A stretch of DNA of 64,000 nucleotides from DASWJZ01 sp038211615 (GCA_038211615.1 JBBQVL010000001.1:57092-121091), one strand, 5' to 3'. Counted from the first letter of the stretch, positions 8,703-16,234 are shown. Notes: generated from the sequence alone by a model not told the origin. Made by a program: numbers and translations.

Positions 8703-9200
8703 ATGAGAGGAATCTTAGCACTGATCTGCTCCGGTGCTCTCTTGGCGTGCTCGCCGGCAAACGCGGCATCTCAGGTAAGGTTTATCGGCGGGTTCGTCTT
8801 CCTGTCAGCGACCGGGGCGTGCCCGAGTTACAACCCAACGGGCGACAGAGGGGTAGCTCGATTTCGGCCGCAACTCGCCGGCACCGAGAACGGTGATGAT
8901 GCCCGGCTGGGGTTGTTCTTCCAGGAAGGCGCGATGGGCTGGAGGCTTGTCAACGGCAACCCCAATATCGGAGCAGCTGTGGCCTTCAAGGCTGCCGAGT
9001 TTTCGGATGTGTTTGATGGCCCGGGCAATCAGACCAATCCACCTGATCCGCAGCCGACGATCAGATTTTTGAGCGAATCGCCGGCCATCACGACGAATAC
9101 CCAAGTCGTCACCATCGTTGCAGAGGCTCAGAATTTCGAGTTTCAGGCGGGCTGCACGGTGAGGTTCAGACTTGTGCTGCAGCGGCGGCCTGAATCGTAG
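8703..9200 (+). CDS. Secreted protein of unknown function, paralogue of the 23.3-kb gene
   Basis: A 165-residue exported protein. The start at 8703 has AAGGGGGAAT immediately upstream and opens a signal peptide with an LLAC-like site (SGALLACSPANAA). Either lipoprotein or type I cleavage is possible. Two Cys in the mature part (in GACPSYN and AGCTVRFRL) could pair. The overall order (a short G-I/V strand, a Cys-Y segment, G-F/S-W-R-L, and a closing Cys-x-hydrophobic strand ending LQRRP) matches the product of 23319-23792, so the two are probably paralogues. Function is not known. Confidence 0.6.
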   Translation: MRGILALICSGALLACSPANAASQVRFIGGFVFLSATGACPSYNPTGDRGVARFRPQLAGTENGDDARLGLFFQEGAMGWRLVNGNPNIGAAVAFKAAEFSDVFDGPGNQTNPPDPQPTIRFLSESPAITTNTQVVTIVAEAQNFEFQAGCTVRFRLVLQRRPES

Positions 9201-9301
9201 TTTAGAGGCTTACCGACAGCCGCCATCAGCGTCGCGGCAATGGCGGGATGTTTCGCGAGGCTCGGTCTCGCGGATCGCGCGAGAGAACTCGTGGCTGCGG
9301 G

Positions 9302-9376
9302 GAATTCGTCTTCAAGGACGCAGGCGACACCGCGCATATTGCGGAGTGCCTGCGTCTCGCGGGCATGCCGGAATAG
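9302..9376 (+). pseudogene. Carboxy-terminal fragment of an unidentified protein
   Basis: The frame reads EFVFKDAGDTAHIAECLRLA and ends GMPE before a TAG at 9374-9376. Upstream, a different frame reads LGLADRARELVAAG, which could be the preceding part of the same protein after a one-base shift. The pattern looks like genuine coding sequence, but no family is assigned. Confidence 0.3.
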
Positions 9377-9431
9377 CCAGCGAGGAAGCGGCGCCACATG
9401 GTCTACTGGTCGGCGCTCAGCTAATCACGAT

Positions 9432-9533
9432 TCACGCCGGTCGTGGTCCAGCCTCGCCGTCGGGCGGCGCGGTGACCAGCGTCGGCACCATTGACTTGAT
9501 GAAGGCCAAGCGGCGGACTTCGGGCGGGAAGGC
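9432..9533 (-). pseudogene. Possible relic of an ATP-dependent DNA ligase (LigD-type) junction
   Basis: On the minus strand a short frame reads EVRRLAFIKSMVPTLVTAPP followed by DGEAG, then stops at 9432-9434. The phrase 'FIxxMxPTLVxxPPxG' is typical of the start of the ligase domain in bacterial LigD proteins. A stop just upstream (9534-9536) and the loss of everything after the phrase make it a fragment at best. This is recognised from memory and needs a search. Confidence 0.25.
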
Positions 9534-9590
9534 TTACGCAACGCGTTTTGTGATCCAGGGTGCCGACCCAGGAGCTTGGCTCTACCGCCA

Positions 9591-9628
9591 AAAGAAAACC
9601 CCGGCGTCGAGGGGTCCGGGGTCAATTT
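9591..9628. terminator. Possible bidirectional terminator hairpin
   Basis: CCCCGG (9599-9604) can pair with CCGGGG (9616-9621). An A-rich run precedes it (AAAAGAAAA) and TCAATTT follows, so it could work in either direction. No intact gene clearly ends here. Confidence 0.3.
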
Positions 9629-9637
9629 AGGGGGAGG

Positions 9638-9912
9638 CGCCGGGTTTTTGCTCTACGCGCCGGTCGCCTTCTCGCCGCGGCCTCTGGAAGGGACGCGGAG
9701 GATGCTGAAGTGAAGCGGCAGCCCTGTGTCACGTCAAGCTCGTAAATTTTCAGTGCTGCGCCGGCTCATAGTCCTCCGGCTCCGTATCTGGTCTTTGAAA
9801 TGATCGATGGGAAGAAAACAAAGTTTCCAGATGAGCTAGATTTTATGGGTCGCACGTAGCGGCGGGAAATTCTGACCTCGGTGTTTGCGATGTCGACAAT
9901 GCTTCCGTTATT
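9638..9912 (+). repeat. Duplicated upstream region of a YadA-like gene, without the gene
   Basis: This ~275-bp stretch aligns, with scattered changes, to 19360-19636, the upstream region and first codons of the YadA-like gene at 19615. Shared blocks include CGCGCCGGTCG, GTGAAGCGGCA, TGCGCCGGCTCATAGTC, GAAAACAA, AGCTAGATTT and CGTAGCGGCGGGA. The relic start codon is at 9890-9892, but the frame soon dies and the sequence gives way to the gene ending at 9915. It appears to be the surviving 5' part of a deleted paralogue. It contains the short hairpin repeat copy at 9691-9742. Confidence 0.75.
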
Positions 9913-9914
9913 GC

Positions 9915-10118
9915 TCACTCCGGGTCGTAGATTTCGACCCACCCCCACTCTTCCGCATGCGCCACTAAGGCCTGCGCGTTTCGAATACCGAGATGTTGAA
10001 GCGCGAGAACAGCCGTCTTCGGGTCGGGAGTGATGGTGCTCAAGTCGCCGTCCGATGATACGCGGAATTCAAAACGGCCGGCGGCATTTATCCGGATCGC
10101 CTTGACTGAAATCATCAA
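9915..10118 (-). CDS. Small conserved protein of unknown function
   Basis: A 67-residue soluble protein starting MMISVKAIRINAAGRFEF. A two-strand start is followed by LSTITPDPKTAVLALQHLGI and a helical AQALVAHAEEWGWVEIYDPE end. The even amphipathic pattern, the good start region and the lack of stops support a real gene. No function is known. A possible EcfG-type promoter (GGAAC, 17 bases, CGTT on the minus strand, ending near 10147) lies just upstream inside the end of the next gene. Confidence 0.55.
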   Translation of the reverse strand: MMISVKAIRINAAGRFEFRVSSDGDLSTITPDPKTAVLALQHLGIRNAQALVAHAEEWGWVEIYDPE

Positions 10119-10144
10119 ATACCGGACGCGAGAACATCAAGCAC

Positions 10145-10447
10145 CTAACGGGCCTTTCGGCTCACTCGTTCCGTTTCGTTTGGCAAGTGCATTCGGTGCA
10201 GGGTGAATTCGACGAGCAAGTTCATGAACACTCGGAGCAGACGTTCCGCTTCCACCGTCGAGTGACCATCATCTCTCAGCCGATCGACGAGTCTGGTTTG
10301 GGCATTGATCCGCTCATGCGCCTGATCGATGAGGCGGCTCGCTTGAGAAAACTCTTCCAAACGCAATGGCAGTCCGATCGCCGGGGAGGAACCCCCGAAG
10401 GAAACAATCTTGGGGAGCGAGGCAACACCGGAACGAAGGAAGGTCAC
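10145..10447 (-). CDS. Small coiled-coil protein, paralogue of the 21.9-kb gene
   Basis: Up to 100 residues. The conserved part is LEEFSQASRLIDQAHERINA, then LVDRLRDDGHSTVEAERLL and a short helix with an HRMHL end. The pattern 'xxRLIxxQxxxIxxLRxDGHxxxxAExLL' also occurs in the 21915-22178 product, so the two are paralogues. The true start may lie inside the listed frame, since the first ~25 residues are not helical. Function is unknown. Confidence 0.5.
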   Translation of the reverse strand: MTFLRSGVASLPKIVSFGGSSPAIGLPLRLEEFSQASRLIDQAHERINAQTRLVDRLRDDGHSTVEAERLLRVFMNLLVEFTLHRMHLPNETERVSRKAR

Positions 10448-10454
10448 CAGAGTT
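10430..10454 (+). promoter_or_regulatory. Candidate EcfG (general stress sigma) promoter
   Basis: GGAAC (10430-10434), 17 bases, then GTT (10452-10454), about 50 bases before the start of the four-gene stress operon. Alphaproteobacterial EcfG promoters have the form GGAAC-N16/17-cGTT. Here the base before GTT is A rather than C. The site fits the proposed stress role of the operon but is short enough to occur by chance. Confidence 0.4.
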
Positions 10455-10503
10455 CACTGGCGGGCGTTGGCACCCCGCCGACCCGGACTACGGACCGTCC
10501 CCG

Positions 10504-11526
10504 ATGACAGAAAGCGAATCGTCCCTCCGCGAACTGGAACGAGATGCAGCGCGGAATCGCGCCGATCTGATGAATACCGTCGATGCTCTGCAGAGGAGGA
10601 TTTCGCCGGCCGCCATCAAGAACGACGTCGGGGACTACGTGCGCGGCAAAAAGGATAGCTTCCTTCAAACCCTGGAGGAGCGGGTGCGCGACAACCCAAT
10701 TCAGGCAGCCGCGATCGCCGCCGGCGCCGCATATCCTCTTTGGGGAATCATTACCCGAATCCCGGTTCCACTCCTCTTGATCGGCGCGGGCTTTGGGCTT
10801 ACGCGCCGCTCATCTGTAAACCGGGAGCCGGCTGGCAATTCGAGCTTCTCTCAGAACGCCCGCGAGGGTCTGGGGAACGCTACCGACACCGTGCGGCAGA
10901 AGGCCGATGAACTCTCCGGGGCAGTGCAGGATCACGTCAAGGCGGGAATGGATTCCGCGAGCCGTGCAGGCGATCGGCTGTCGGCATTTGCGAACCAGGC
11001 GTCTGATCGTGCAGCCGACACGGCCGCCGCCGTAGGCCAGAAAGCTTCGCAAGGCGTGGACGTGGTTCGGGCGAGGGGACGCGATGCCGTCGCCTTCGTC
11101 GGAGACACACTCTCAGCAGAGCGCATAAGTCAGGCTGGCACGCAGGCGCACGACTGGGTCAACTATGCGATCAGCAGAAATCCCATCCTTGTGGGAGCGG
11201 TTGGCCTCGCGATCGGCGCGATCATCGCCGCGGCGCTTCCGTCCACAGCGCAGGAAGACAGGCTCCTTGGAGCTACAGCAGACGACCTGAAGCAGAAGGC
11301 GGGGGATGCAGCTCTTGAAGGAGTAGCGGCGGCAAAAGAGATCGCGACAGAGATTTACGACGAGGCCGCTAGCCGCGCAAAGGAGCAAGGCCTTTCCCGG
11401 GAGAGCGCGAAGGAATTTGCCGATCAAGTGGGCGAGAAAATCAAAACGGCGATCAGGAATGTGACCGGCGAGCCGGTCGGGGATCCCGAGAATTCACCCC
11501 AGACTACTTCCGGCGCGACCGGTTAG
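10504..11526 (+). CDS. DUF3618-domain membrane protein, first gene of an envelope-stress operon
   Basis: A 340-residue protein. The ATG at 10504 is chosen because the DUF3618 pattern begins right after it (RELERDAARNRADLMNTVDA, then LQRRISP). The longer frame from 10366 has a random-looking front. It has two membrane segments of the glycine-rich ElaB/DUF883 kind: DNPIQAAAIAAGAAYPLWGI near residue 60 and RNPILVGAVGLAIGAIIAAA near residue 230. Between them are long Ala/Asp/Gln helices like apolipoprotein or LEA repeats. It is followed by three more small membrane or helical proteins in the same direction, the arrangement called 'nutrient deprivation-induced' in rhizobia. Likely an inner-membrane structural or stress protein. 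Confidence 0.75.
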   Translation: MTESESSLRELERDAARNRADLMNTVDALQRRISPAAIKNDVGDYVRGKKDSFLQTLEERVRDNPIQAAAIAAGAAYPLWGIITRIPVPLLLIGAGFGLTRRSSVNREPAGNSSFSQNAREGLGNATDTVRQKADELSGAVQDHVKAGMDSASRAGDRLSAFANQASDRAADTAAAVGQKASQGVDVVRARGRDAVAFVGDTLSAERISQAGTQAHDWVNYAISRNPILVGAVGLAIGAIIAAALPSTAQEDRLLGATADDLKQKAGDAALEGVAAAKEIATEIYDEAASRAKEQGLSRESAKEFADQVGEKIKTAIRNVTGEPVGDPENSPQTTSGATG

Positions 11527-11538
11527 CGAGAGGAAACC

Positions 11539-12141
11539 ATGAGCAGCGGCGACTGGAACAGCAATTCTAATAGCGGGCGCTCCGGGCTGGCCAGCAACAG
11601 CGGGTCGCCGATGGAGAAAGTCAGCAAGCTCGCCGATGACTTCAAGAAGCAGGCGTCGGGCGTGGCCGAAGATGTAACCAGGCAGGTGAAAGAGCAGGCG
11701 TCAAACCTCACCGAGAACGCCAAAGACGCGGTGTCGGGCGCAAGCGATAAGCTGCGGTCTGTCGCCGAGGATCAGAAGAACGCCGGGGCTGATTTCGTGA
11801 CCGGTCTTGCCGCAGCAGCTCGTCGCGCGGCCGGGGAGTTTGACGACCAGATACCGCAGGCCGGTGACTATATCCGCCGTGCCGCGGATCAGATCGACAA
11901 CACCTCTGACGCAATCCGGCAGCGCAATCTCTCTGAGTTGCTGGAAGGCGTGCAGGATTTTGCGAGGAGCCAGCCTACCGCTTTCCTAGGTGCAACGGTC
12001 CTGGCGGGCTTTGTGGCAATTCGCTTTCTGAAAAGCTCCAGCTCGTCGGGCGCGGGTCGCGGAGCCTCCGAGTATCAGAGTGAGAACGAGAGACGGCTCG
12101 CCGGCGCGGCAACGCATCTGCCTCAAAGCCAGAGAAGTTAG
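11539..12141 (+). CDS. Apolipoprotein-like amphipathic helix protein with C-terminal membrane segment
   Basis: A 200-residue protein starting 12 bases after the previous stop, with AGAGGAA upstream. After a Ser/Asn-rich head come repeated amphipathic helices (KVSKLADDFKKQASGVAEDV, DKLRSVAEDQKNAG) that suggest membrane- or granule-surface binding. Near residue 150 is SQPTAFLGATVLAGFVAIRF, a single membrane segment of the same type as in the neighbouring gene products. It is the second gene of the operon. Function is probably envelope or stress related; the exact role is not known. Confidence 0.65.
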   Translation: MSSGDWNSNSNSGRSGLASNSGSPMEKVSKLADDFKKQASGVAEDVTRQVKEQASNLTENAKDAVSGASDKLRSVAEDQKNAGADFVTGLAAAARRAAGEFDDQIPQAGDYIRRAADQIDNTSDAIRQRNLSELLEGVQDFARSQPTAFLGATVLAGFVAIRFLKSSSSSGAGRGASEYQSENERRLAGAATHLPQSQRS

Positions 12142-12144
12142 GTC

Positions 12145-12540
12145 ATGTCAGGATCTTACGATCAGCGGACTGTGGGCGACCTGATAGGTGACGTCGTCCA
12201 TCAGTTCACCAAGCTCATTAGTAATGAGATGGCGATCGCGCGTGCCGAGCTAACTGCGAAAGCAACTGAGGTAGCTGTCGGTGCGGGGTTTCTCATTGGC
12301 GGCGCTCTCCTCGTTATTCCCGCGATGGTACTCTTGCTTATGGCTCTGGCTGCTTTGCTGGTCGAGCTTGGTCTTAGCGCGTCCCTCGCGGATCTCATTG
12401 CCGGCGTTGTCGGCATACTGATCAGCGGTGCGCTTGCGTATGTCGGCAAAACGAAGCTCAGCCTCGATCACCTAAAGCCAACGCGCACGATGAGCGAGAT
12501 TGATCGTGACATCGCCGCCGTGAAGGACACCAGCCGATGA
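12145..12540 (+). CDS. Phage holin-like inner-membrane protein (DUF1469 / holin 3_6 family)
   Basis: A 131-residue protein, third in the operon, starting 3 bases after the previous stop. The first ~40 residues (TVGDLIGDVVHQFTKLISNE and MAIARAELTAKA) are the family's conserved amphipathic start. Two membrane hairpins follow (residues about 48-72 and 80-103), and then a short basic/acidic tail with TRTMSEIDRDIAAVK. Proteins of this family are named for weak similarity to phage holins but are widespread in bacterial chromosomes beside DUF3618 and ElaB-like genes. There is no sign of a prophage here. Confidence 0.85.
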   Translation: MSGSYDQRTVGDLIGDVVHQFTKLISNEMAIARAELTAKATEVAVGAGFLIGGALLVIPAMVLLLMALAALLVELGLSASLADLIAGVVGILISGALAYVGKTKLSLDHLKPTRTMSEIDRDIAAVKDTSR

Positions 12541-13352
12541 GCCACGACTCCCAGAGGATGCCCGCGGGGAAAAGCACCGACTTCGTGGGCGCGTTGGACG
12601 ATGCAATTCGCCAAAACCCGATCCCGGCGGCGCTGGTCGGTGTCGGGATTCTCTGGCTTTTTGCTGGCGGTCGACACGTTATGTTGGGTGGTGCGTCTCA
12701 AGCCGTTGCAGGCGGCATCGGGCGGGGAGCACAGGACGCGGGAGCCGCGGTTTATCGCGGTGCCCGTGCGGCGACGGGGCGTGTTACGGACGGGATGCAT
12801 GCCGTCGCGGATAGCGCGGCTGAAATCGGGCATCAGGCCAACGACGCGCTCAGGAGCGCGACGGATGCAGTGGGCAGCGCCGCCAATCGGGTTGGAGAGA
12901 TCGTTGGCGAAGCTGCCTCGGAGGCGACCACCTCTTGGTCGAAGGACAATCAGAACTTGAGCAGGCCGCAATCCAGCGAGCCGTTCGACGGGACAGGTGC
13001 CGTGAGAAAAGGTGTGCAGGACACCTTGGCCGACCTGTTCGCCAGGCAGCCCCTTATGCTCGGGGCCATCGGAGTCGCGATCGGCGCAGCAATCGCGGCA
13101 TCCCTCCCTTCGAGCCAAAGCGAGAACCGGTTGATGGGGGACACCGCTAATGCAGTTAAGGACCAGGCGGGTAAGCTCTGGGACGAAACGAAGCGGCGCG
13201 GAGCCGACCTCGCCTCGCAAGGGCTGAAGGAAGCCGAGGCCCAGGGCCTCTCGCCCGGGGCCTCTTCTAAGATCTCACGGACCATAGCAACAAAGGTAGC
13301 GGGGTTGGCTGAGAAGACAGGTAACGACATCGTGGATCGGGCGAGGCGGTAG
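12537..13352 (+). CDS. Nutrient deprivation-induced-type membrane protein
   Basis: A 271-residue protein whose ATG overlaps the previous stop (ATGA), showing tight coupling. Two glycine-rich membrane segments are present: near residue 23-45 (RQNPIPAALVGVGILWLFAG) and near residue 165-190 (RQPLMLGAIGVAIGAAIAAS). Between them is a long Ala/Gly-rich amphipathic region. The second segment and the tail (SQSENRLMGDTAN, then a Lys/Glu helix and SPGASSKISRTIATK) mirror the end of the first gene in the operon, so genes one and four are probably ancient duplicates. Confidence 0.7.
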   Translation: MSHDSQRMPAGKSTDFVGALDDAIRQNPIPAALVGVGILWLFAGGRHVMLGGASQAVAGGIGRGAQDAGAAVYRGARAATGRVTDGMHAVADSAAEIGHQANDALRSATDAVGSAANRVGEIVGEAASEATTSWSKDNQNLSRPQSSEPFDGTGAVRKGVQDTLADLFARQPLMLGAIGVAIGAAIAASLPSSQSENRLMGDTANAVKDQAGKLWDETKRRGADLASQGLKEAEAQGLSPGASSKISRTIATKVAGLAEKTGNDIVDRARR

Positions 13353-13369
13353 CTTATATCAGAAGTCGA

Positions 13370-13681
13370 ATGCCCAGACCCGTCGTTATTGACATTGCGC
13401 ACGAACTAGATCGGGTCGAAGCGCATCGACGCCTCAAAAATGGGTTTGGAAAAATTCGCGATCAGCTGGGCGTTGGGATGCTTGGCTTTGAGGAGAGTTG
13501 GGAGGGAGATCGTCTGAATTTCTCAGCGCGCGCGCTCGGTCAGTCGTTGGCCGGGCGTGTGGACGTAATGGAAAAGAGTGTGCGCATTGAACTCGATCTG
13601 CCGTGGGCGCTTGCGGTCCTAGCAGAGACATTGCAGCGGCGCGTGCGAGACGCCGGTGAGCTGCTTCTTGAGAAGAAATAG
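13370..13681 (+). CDS. Polyhydroxyalkanoic acid system family protein
   Basis: A 103-residue protein of the PHA_gran_rgn family. It begins MPRPVVIDIAHELDRVEAHR and contains FEESWEGDRLNFSARALGQS with a following VDV-E strand and a helical LPWALAVLAETLQ segment. These match the compact alpha/beta fold of that family, often linked with polyester granule metabolism. It lies 17 bases after the stress operon and may be co-transcribed. The family call is good; a direct role in granules is not shown here. Confidence 0.8.
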   Translation: MPRPVVIDIAHELDRVEAHRRLKNGFGKIRDQLGVGMLGFEESWEGDRLNFSARALGQSLAGRVDVMEKSVRIELDLPWALAVLAETLQRRVRDAGELLLEKK

Positions 13682-13838
13682 GGATCGCAGCAGACCTTGC
13701 CGGTTTAGCCCCGATGAGCAGGCGGGCCGCATAATCGCAAAGACCACGTGCGTTGAGGAGCTTCGCTGGGCGTCAGCCCCGGTCGGTGGGAGCATCGATC
13801 ACCGTTGCAAATCGCGGCCTCCCCTACTGCCACGCAAA

Positions 13839-14522
13839 TCAATCCTCGGTCTTTGCACCGTAGTGCATGTCATCGACAGTGTGCCGCTCGAACACCGCGC
13901 ACTGGTCGGCAATAGCCTGTTGATAAGCAGGGCGGTCGAAGCATCGCTGCTGATAGGTGACGAACGCTGGAAAGCCGCCCAGGATCTGGAGCGACTTCGC
14001 GATCTTGAGCACTGAGGATGTCATTAGATCGGCGGCTGTAAAGTCGTCCCCCACAAGCCAGACGCGCTGGCCGAGCCCCTGTTGTAGTTCGCCGAGTCGT
14101 TTCTCGGCCATGTCGAGCACCTCTGGACGGCGTCTCGCTTTGTCTTCCTCGTCCTCGGTGAAGAAGTCGACCAAGGCGAGGTTCATCAAGAAAGGCTCGA
14201 CGGAGTTAAGCGCCGCAAAATACCAGCTGAGCATCAGAGAGCGCTGATCGGCTTCCGCCGGCAGCAGCTTGCCTGCACGGGTCGCGACGTCGAGGACGAT
14301 CGCGCCGGTTTCGAACAGAGCTGGCCGACCATCCTCTTCCAGGATCGGCACCTGACCGAACGGCTGTTCCGAGCGATAGCTGGCCGATTGTTGATCCTCG
14401 GCATCAAGCAGCCGCACCTTGTAGGGCCAGCCAACCTCGTTCAGCACCCAGCGCACACGATGATCGCGCACCTGCCCCTGTGCAAAGGGCGGGACCCACT
14501 TGAGGGCGGTGATGGTAATCAT
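13839..14522 (-). CDS. Glutathione S-transferase family protein
   Basis: A 227-residue cytosolic protein with the two-domain GST layout. The amino-terminal thioredoxin-like half contains KWVPPFAQGQVRDHRVRWVL and the cis-proline glutathione-binding stretch FGQVPILEEDGRPALFETGA. The helical half contains the N-capping motif LVGDDFTAADLMTSSVL near residue 150. The sequence lacks an obvious Cys/Ser at the first active-site position. Its neighbours are a small NTF2-like gene downstream in the same strand order and an SRPBCC gene, a common grouping of stress/detoxification genes. The substrate is unknown. Confidence 0.85.
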   Translation of the reverse strand: MITITALKWVPPFAQGQVRDHRVRWVLNEVGWPYKVRLLDAEDQQSASYRSEQPFGQVPILEEDGRPALFETGAIVLDVATRAGKLLPAEADQRSLMLSWYFAALNSVEPFLMNLALVDFFTEDEEDKARRRPEVLDMAEKRLGELQQGLGQRVWLVGDDFTAADLMTSSVLKIAKSLQILGGFPAFVTYQQRCFDRPAYQQAIADQCAVFERHTVDDMHYGAKTED

Positions 14523-14564
14523 CCGCGCTTCTCCACCCGCGTCTCACGGGGCAACGCCACCGGC

Positions 14565-14966
14565 TCACTCATCCTTGAGGAAACATTCGCTGTGGGCATG
14601 GCATTCCCAGCCCTCCGCGCCACGCACCCAGGTCGAGCTATCGGCTGCTCTCAGATCCTGCTGTTTGCCGTCCATCGTGACCTTCTGCCGAACGGTGTAG
14701 GCAATGATTGCTACATCCGGCATTGGCATCACCACCTCGACAATTTCGAATTTGTAAGACTCGAGGGTCCAGTCCCCCTCCTCAGTCATCTTCCCCATCT
14801 TTTCTTTTGGGATACTCGTCACTCCCCGCGCCCCGGTTACGAGCGCGGATTTGCCCGAAAGCTGAGCGGTACGACGGCCGTCCTTCTTCTTGATCGCGTC
14901 CCAGTAGGATTTCTCCAGAGCGACGATCTCTTCTTTAGTGGGAAGGGCTTGGTCAGGCATGGCCAT
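14565..14966 (-). CDS. SnoaL/NTF2-like small protein (DUF4440 type)
   Basis: A 133-residue protein that begins with a helix PTKEEIVALEKSYWDAIKKK, the usual opening of the cone-shaped SnoaL/NTF2 fold. It continues with alternating beta strands (YKFEIVEVVMPMPDVAIIAY, DLRAADSSTWVRG) and ends WECHAHSECFLKD, a typical last strand. The group includes ketosteroid isomerase-like enzymes and many proteins with no known activity. It lies 42 bases upstream of the GST on the same strand, so the two may be co-transcribed. Confidence 0.7.
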   Translation of the reverse strand: MAMPDQALPTKEEIVALEKSYWDAIKKKDGRRTAQLSGKSALVTGARGVTSIPKEKMGKMTEEGDWTLESYKFEIVEVVMPMPDVAIIAYTVRQKVTMDGKQQDLRAADSSTWVRGAEGWECHAHSECFLKDE

Positions 14967-15373
14967 CTCCGTGGTGGATACACATGAAAACTTGCGCTGT
15001 CGCCGAGGGTTCCGAGTTGGGTATTTGGTGAATAAGAGGTGCCGGGCGAAGCGAAATTACATGGCCAGAGTTTACTTTCGAATTTGGACCAGAGCGTTTG
15101 CTAGCCTGCCTCTAACAGCATGCCCCGATCGTATTCGTGCGCGATGGTGACCAGCCATGTGCCGCATCGCGCCAAGATTTTGGAATCCCCGAATGCACCG
15201 TCAATCGCGCGGCGCAAAAGATCGATCAACGCGGCCCGAGCGTCTGCGGGCTGGGCTCTAAACTTTGTTTCGGTGCGATGTTGTATTTTCAGGTGTTCGT
15301 TCGTCGTTACTGGTACGGGGAGATAAGAGGCAGCCCTGGACAACCGAACAAACCGAATCAGCGGGAGGAATTC
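14967..15373. other. Divergent intergenic region
   Basis: It separates the minus-strand SnoaL/GST pair from the plus-strand SRPBCC gene and should hold both promoters. A minus-strand frame (15101-15529) looks partly protein-like but has no clear start signal and overlaps the SRPBCC gene. No RNA gene was recognised. Confidence 0.35.
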
Positions 15374-15817
15374 ATGCCCAGCACAATCCGTCTGCACCGC
15401 GTCATCGCCGCCAAACCCGAGAAGCTTTATCGCGCCTTCCTCGAACCCGATGCGATTGCGAGCTGGCTTCCGCCATATGGCTTTACCTGCAGTGTCCACG
15501 AGTTGGATGCAAAGGTGGGTGGGAATCACCGGATGTCATTTCGGAATTTCACGACGGGGCAAAGCCACTCGTTTGGCGGAAAGTATCTGGAACTCGTTCC
15601 GAGCGAGCGCCTCGTCTACAGCGACAAGTTCGATGACCCAAACTTGCCGGGTGAGATGAAGGTCACGGTCACGTTGAAGGCCGTTTCTGTCGGCACGGAA
15701 GTTAACATTCAGCAACAGGGCGTGCCGGATGTGATCCCGGCCGAGGCCTGCTATCTCGGCTGGCAGGAATCCCTACGCAAGCTCGCGAAACTGGTCGAGC
15801 CCGAGATCAATCAATAG
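15374..15817 (+). CDS. SRPBCC (AHSA1-type) family protein
   Basis: A 147-residue protein. The ATG at 15374 has GGGAGGA seven bases upstream, while the longer frame from 15137 lacks support. The pattern STIRLHRVIAAKPEKLYRAF, then LEPDAIASWLPPYGFTCSV, is the standard opening of Activator-of-Hsp90-like START/SRPBCC proteins. It is followed by SFGGKYLELVPSERLVYSDK and the long carboxy-terminal helix GWQESLRKLAKLVE. Such proteins bind hydrophobic ligands in a helix-grip pocket; the specific ligand is unknown. Confidence 0.88.
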   Translation: MPSTIRLHRVIAAKPEKLYRAFLEPDAIASWLPPYGFTCSVHELDAKVGGNHRMSFRNFTTGQSHSFGGKYLELVPSERLVYSDKFDDPNLPGEMKVTVTLKAVSVGTEVNIQQQGVPDVIPAEACYLGWQESLRKLAKLVEPEINQ

Positions 15818-16015
15818 CGTCCTCGAAGATCCAGGCTTCCCGCGCCCGGACCCGCGGATAGCGCTGCACAAGAAAAAACGGTACTGGCCAGCGATGCGGG
15901 TCTGGCTCGGCCATCGTAACGGCGCCGGCCCGGGCGCTCGCCAAAGCGAAGCGCAGCGCCGAGCCGCGGTGATTGCCTTAGAGAAATGGAAATAGCGCGC
16001 GCAACGTTCAATAGT

Positions 16016-16085
16016 GGACCGAGCCCTGTGCGGGTAGGGCTCGGTCCGTGACCATCGCCAAGGGGGTTCCCAACGACGATCGACA
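16016..16085. repeat. Hairpin-plus-GCCAAG module, copy A
   Basis: A perfect 12-bp stem (16016-16027 with 16036-16047, GGACCGAGCCCT) is followed by GCCAAGGGGGTTCCCAAC and GATCGA. The same order (GGACCGAGCCC, ...CGGTCC, GCCAAGAGGG, CCCCAAC, GTCGA) recurs at 23210-23274. In this copy it lies just ahead of the histidine-kinase relic. It could be a shared 5' or 3' structure, or a passenger of a mobile element. Confidence 0.5.
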
Positions 16086-16127
16086 TAAAGTGTGTCGCCG
16101 CGGTCGACTGGCGGAGCGAGCTCGACT

Positions 16128-16234
16128 GGATACGTGAAGCCGGCAGCGAGGGGATCATTCTCTTCGAGAGCGTTGGGAACGGAAGCACGTCTACAATCTA
16201 TCTGCCCGAGAAGCGGAAGGTACTCGATGCCTGA
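16128..16234 (+). pseudogene. Carboxy-terminal relic of a sensor histidine kinase
   Basis: Starting with GYVK in one frame and switching by one base, the sequence reads GIILFESVGNGSTSTIYLPE and ends at a TGA at 16232-16234. 'GFVKQSGG...ESxxGxGTTVxIYLP' is the last strand of many HATPase_c kinase domains, often followed by a fused receiver. Only this tail remains. Confidence 0.6.

Noticed and set aside
12145..12540. Phage holin as a sign of a prophage
   Set aside because: No phage structural, integrase or lysis genes are nearby, and this holin-like family is common in chromosomal stress operons.
15101..15529. Minus-strand frame with a helical-looking end before the SRPBCC gene
   Set aside because: It overlaps a well-supported gene, has no ribosome site, and no family is recognised.
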